Below are positions 63,100 through 64,000 of a DNA stretch of 64,000 bases, piece by piece. A program made the position numbers and the translations under genes. Every line of letters starts with the position of its first letter. Within the stretch, counting starts at the first letter, position 1. Location of the stretch: assembly GCA_009760885.1 (NCBI GenBank), contig CM019696.1, forward strand, positions 40,490,267 to 40,554,266, written 5' to 3'. Source of the DNA: Achatina immaculata (taxonomy: Eukaryota; Mollusca; Gastropoda; Stylommatophora; Achatinidae). The notes under the pieces were generated by a model that was not told the DNA's origin, did not search any database, and saw only the letters and a program-made list of their open reading frames with translations.

Positions 63100-63625
63100 T
63101 CTTCTTCTTCTTCAGCTTGCCGAGCCATGCCATTAAGGCTCATTGCTGCAGATAAAATTTGCCTCCATTCCTTTCTATTACTAATCTTCTATCTCTAGTT
63201 GGTGGCACCAATTTCCTTTATATCCTCTTCTACGTTGTCTTTCCATCTCTGTCTTGGTCTACACATTGGTCTTGTTTCCTTCATCTCTTGCACATACATA
63301 ATTTTCATTTGTCTGTTTTCTTTCATTCTTTCTACATGGCCAAATGAGCGTAATCTGTTCAATTTCAAGACATTTATAATTCGCTGGGAATTAAATAAGC
63401 TGTTCAGTTCAGTGTTCTTTCTACCTCTCCATTCTCCTCTGTTGGTATCCTTTAGAGGCCCAAAGATTCATCTTAGGATCTTGTTCTCAAAGACCTGCAA
63501 TTGTTATTCATCTTTCTTTGTTGTACTCCACGTTTCTGATCCATACATGACGGCTGGTCTTATTATAGTTTTATAGACTGTTATTCTGGTGTTGTGTAAC
63601 AGGATTCAGGATTTTAATCGCTATC
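63100..63625 (-). mobile_element. LINE-G C-terminal fragment with (GAA)n tail
   Basis: The - strand, starting at about 63590, reads IRPAVMYGSETW-like residues, then FENKILRWIFGPLKDTN and NTELNSLFNSQRIINVLKL, RSFGHVERMKENKQMKIMYV, and ends MSLNGMARQAEEEEE. The final Glu run is the translated (GAA)n tail (CTTCTTCTTCTTC at 63102-63114). Largely open. Confidence 0.85.
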
Positions 63626-64000
63626 TGTACCCTGCTTTTAATTTCTGCCCGTGTAGGAGTCAGACGAAACTTGCATCCTGGTCCTCCAGATTGAGGGTTG
63701 CAGGATAGAACTAAAGACTCCATCTCTGTTAAAAAAAGATTTATCACCACCTAGGATAGGCTAAACTTATAGAACAGACAGAGAAGCCTCGAAATTCGGC
63801 TGATAAAAATGAATAGCGACCTGTTCAAAAATATTATGATATTTTATTTCAATATAAAGATATAAATTTAGATTTGTATGCAAATAACATGCAGAATAGT
63901 TTCAAAGTAGGTCAAATTCCGGCAAGATTTTCGAGTCCCACAAGAAGATGTAAAGTAGACGTACGAAACAGGGGAGGTAAGCTTTGAACGCTTCGAGTGT
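63626..64000. other. no gene recognised
   Basis: Right edge of the window, AT-rich, no features found. It may contain more of LINE-G's decayed upstream part to about 63700. Confidence 0.35.

Overview
The window looks like intron-rich, repeat-dense, AT-rich animal nuclear DNA. Exons with GT/AG splice sites, metazoan extracellular modules (EMI, EGF), many non-LTR retrotransposon relics, tRNA-derived SINEs, mariner/Tc1 transposons and abundant micro- and minisatellites exclude a prokaryote. A lophotrochozoan, probably a gastropod mollusc, is my best guess. That placement is inference only.

Only two host genes are supported. At the left edge (1-537, + strand) is the 3'-terminal coding exon of an M13 (neprilysin/ECE) family protein. 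Its zinc-binding and catalytic positions look degenerate, so it may be a pseudoenzyme. A decayed copy of part of this exon lies at about 1876-1980. Between 46954 and 30716 on the - strand lie seven exons, linked by compatible splice phases, of an EGFL7-like secreted protein: EMI domain (two exons), EGF, Ca-binding EGF, a very long coiled-coil exon, a second coiled-coil exon carrying the diagnostic LSEQISxLEE motif, and a short terminal exon. The signal-peptide exon was not found. The introns are packed with transposons and minisatellites.

The rest is repeat. At least ten recognisable LINE lineages are present, called A, B, C and so on here. Most copies are 5'-truncated and frameshifted, and many end in a lineage-specific short tandem tail. 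A-family: 2.1, 15.8-19.1, 27.1, 27.9, 31.1, 39.6 and 51.6 kb. B-family: 11.8, 36.3, 40.1, 48.1, 49.1 and 59.1 kb. C-family (CR1/jockey-like): 22.8-25.3, 42.1 and 53.1 kb. Three tRNA-derived SINE families, a SINE folded back on itself, a mariner nested inside a Tc1-like element, a small hAT-like element with an 8-bp target duplication, and Penelope-like ends with a hammerhead-like core complete the mobile fraction.

At least sixteen minisatellite arrays (units 22-61 bp) punctuate the window. Several have traceable origins: one from a LINE reverse-transcriptase fragment (28.8-29.4 kb), one from the splice-donor end of an EGFL7-like exon (41.4-41.7 kb). Several others are split by retroelement insertions (11.8-13.2, 27.9, 33.3 and 59.1 kb). 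No new enzymatic system was found. The most interesting material is the two genes and the way arrays and retroelements generate and interrupt each other.
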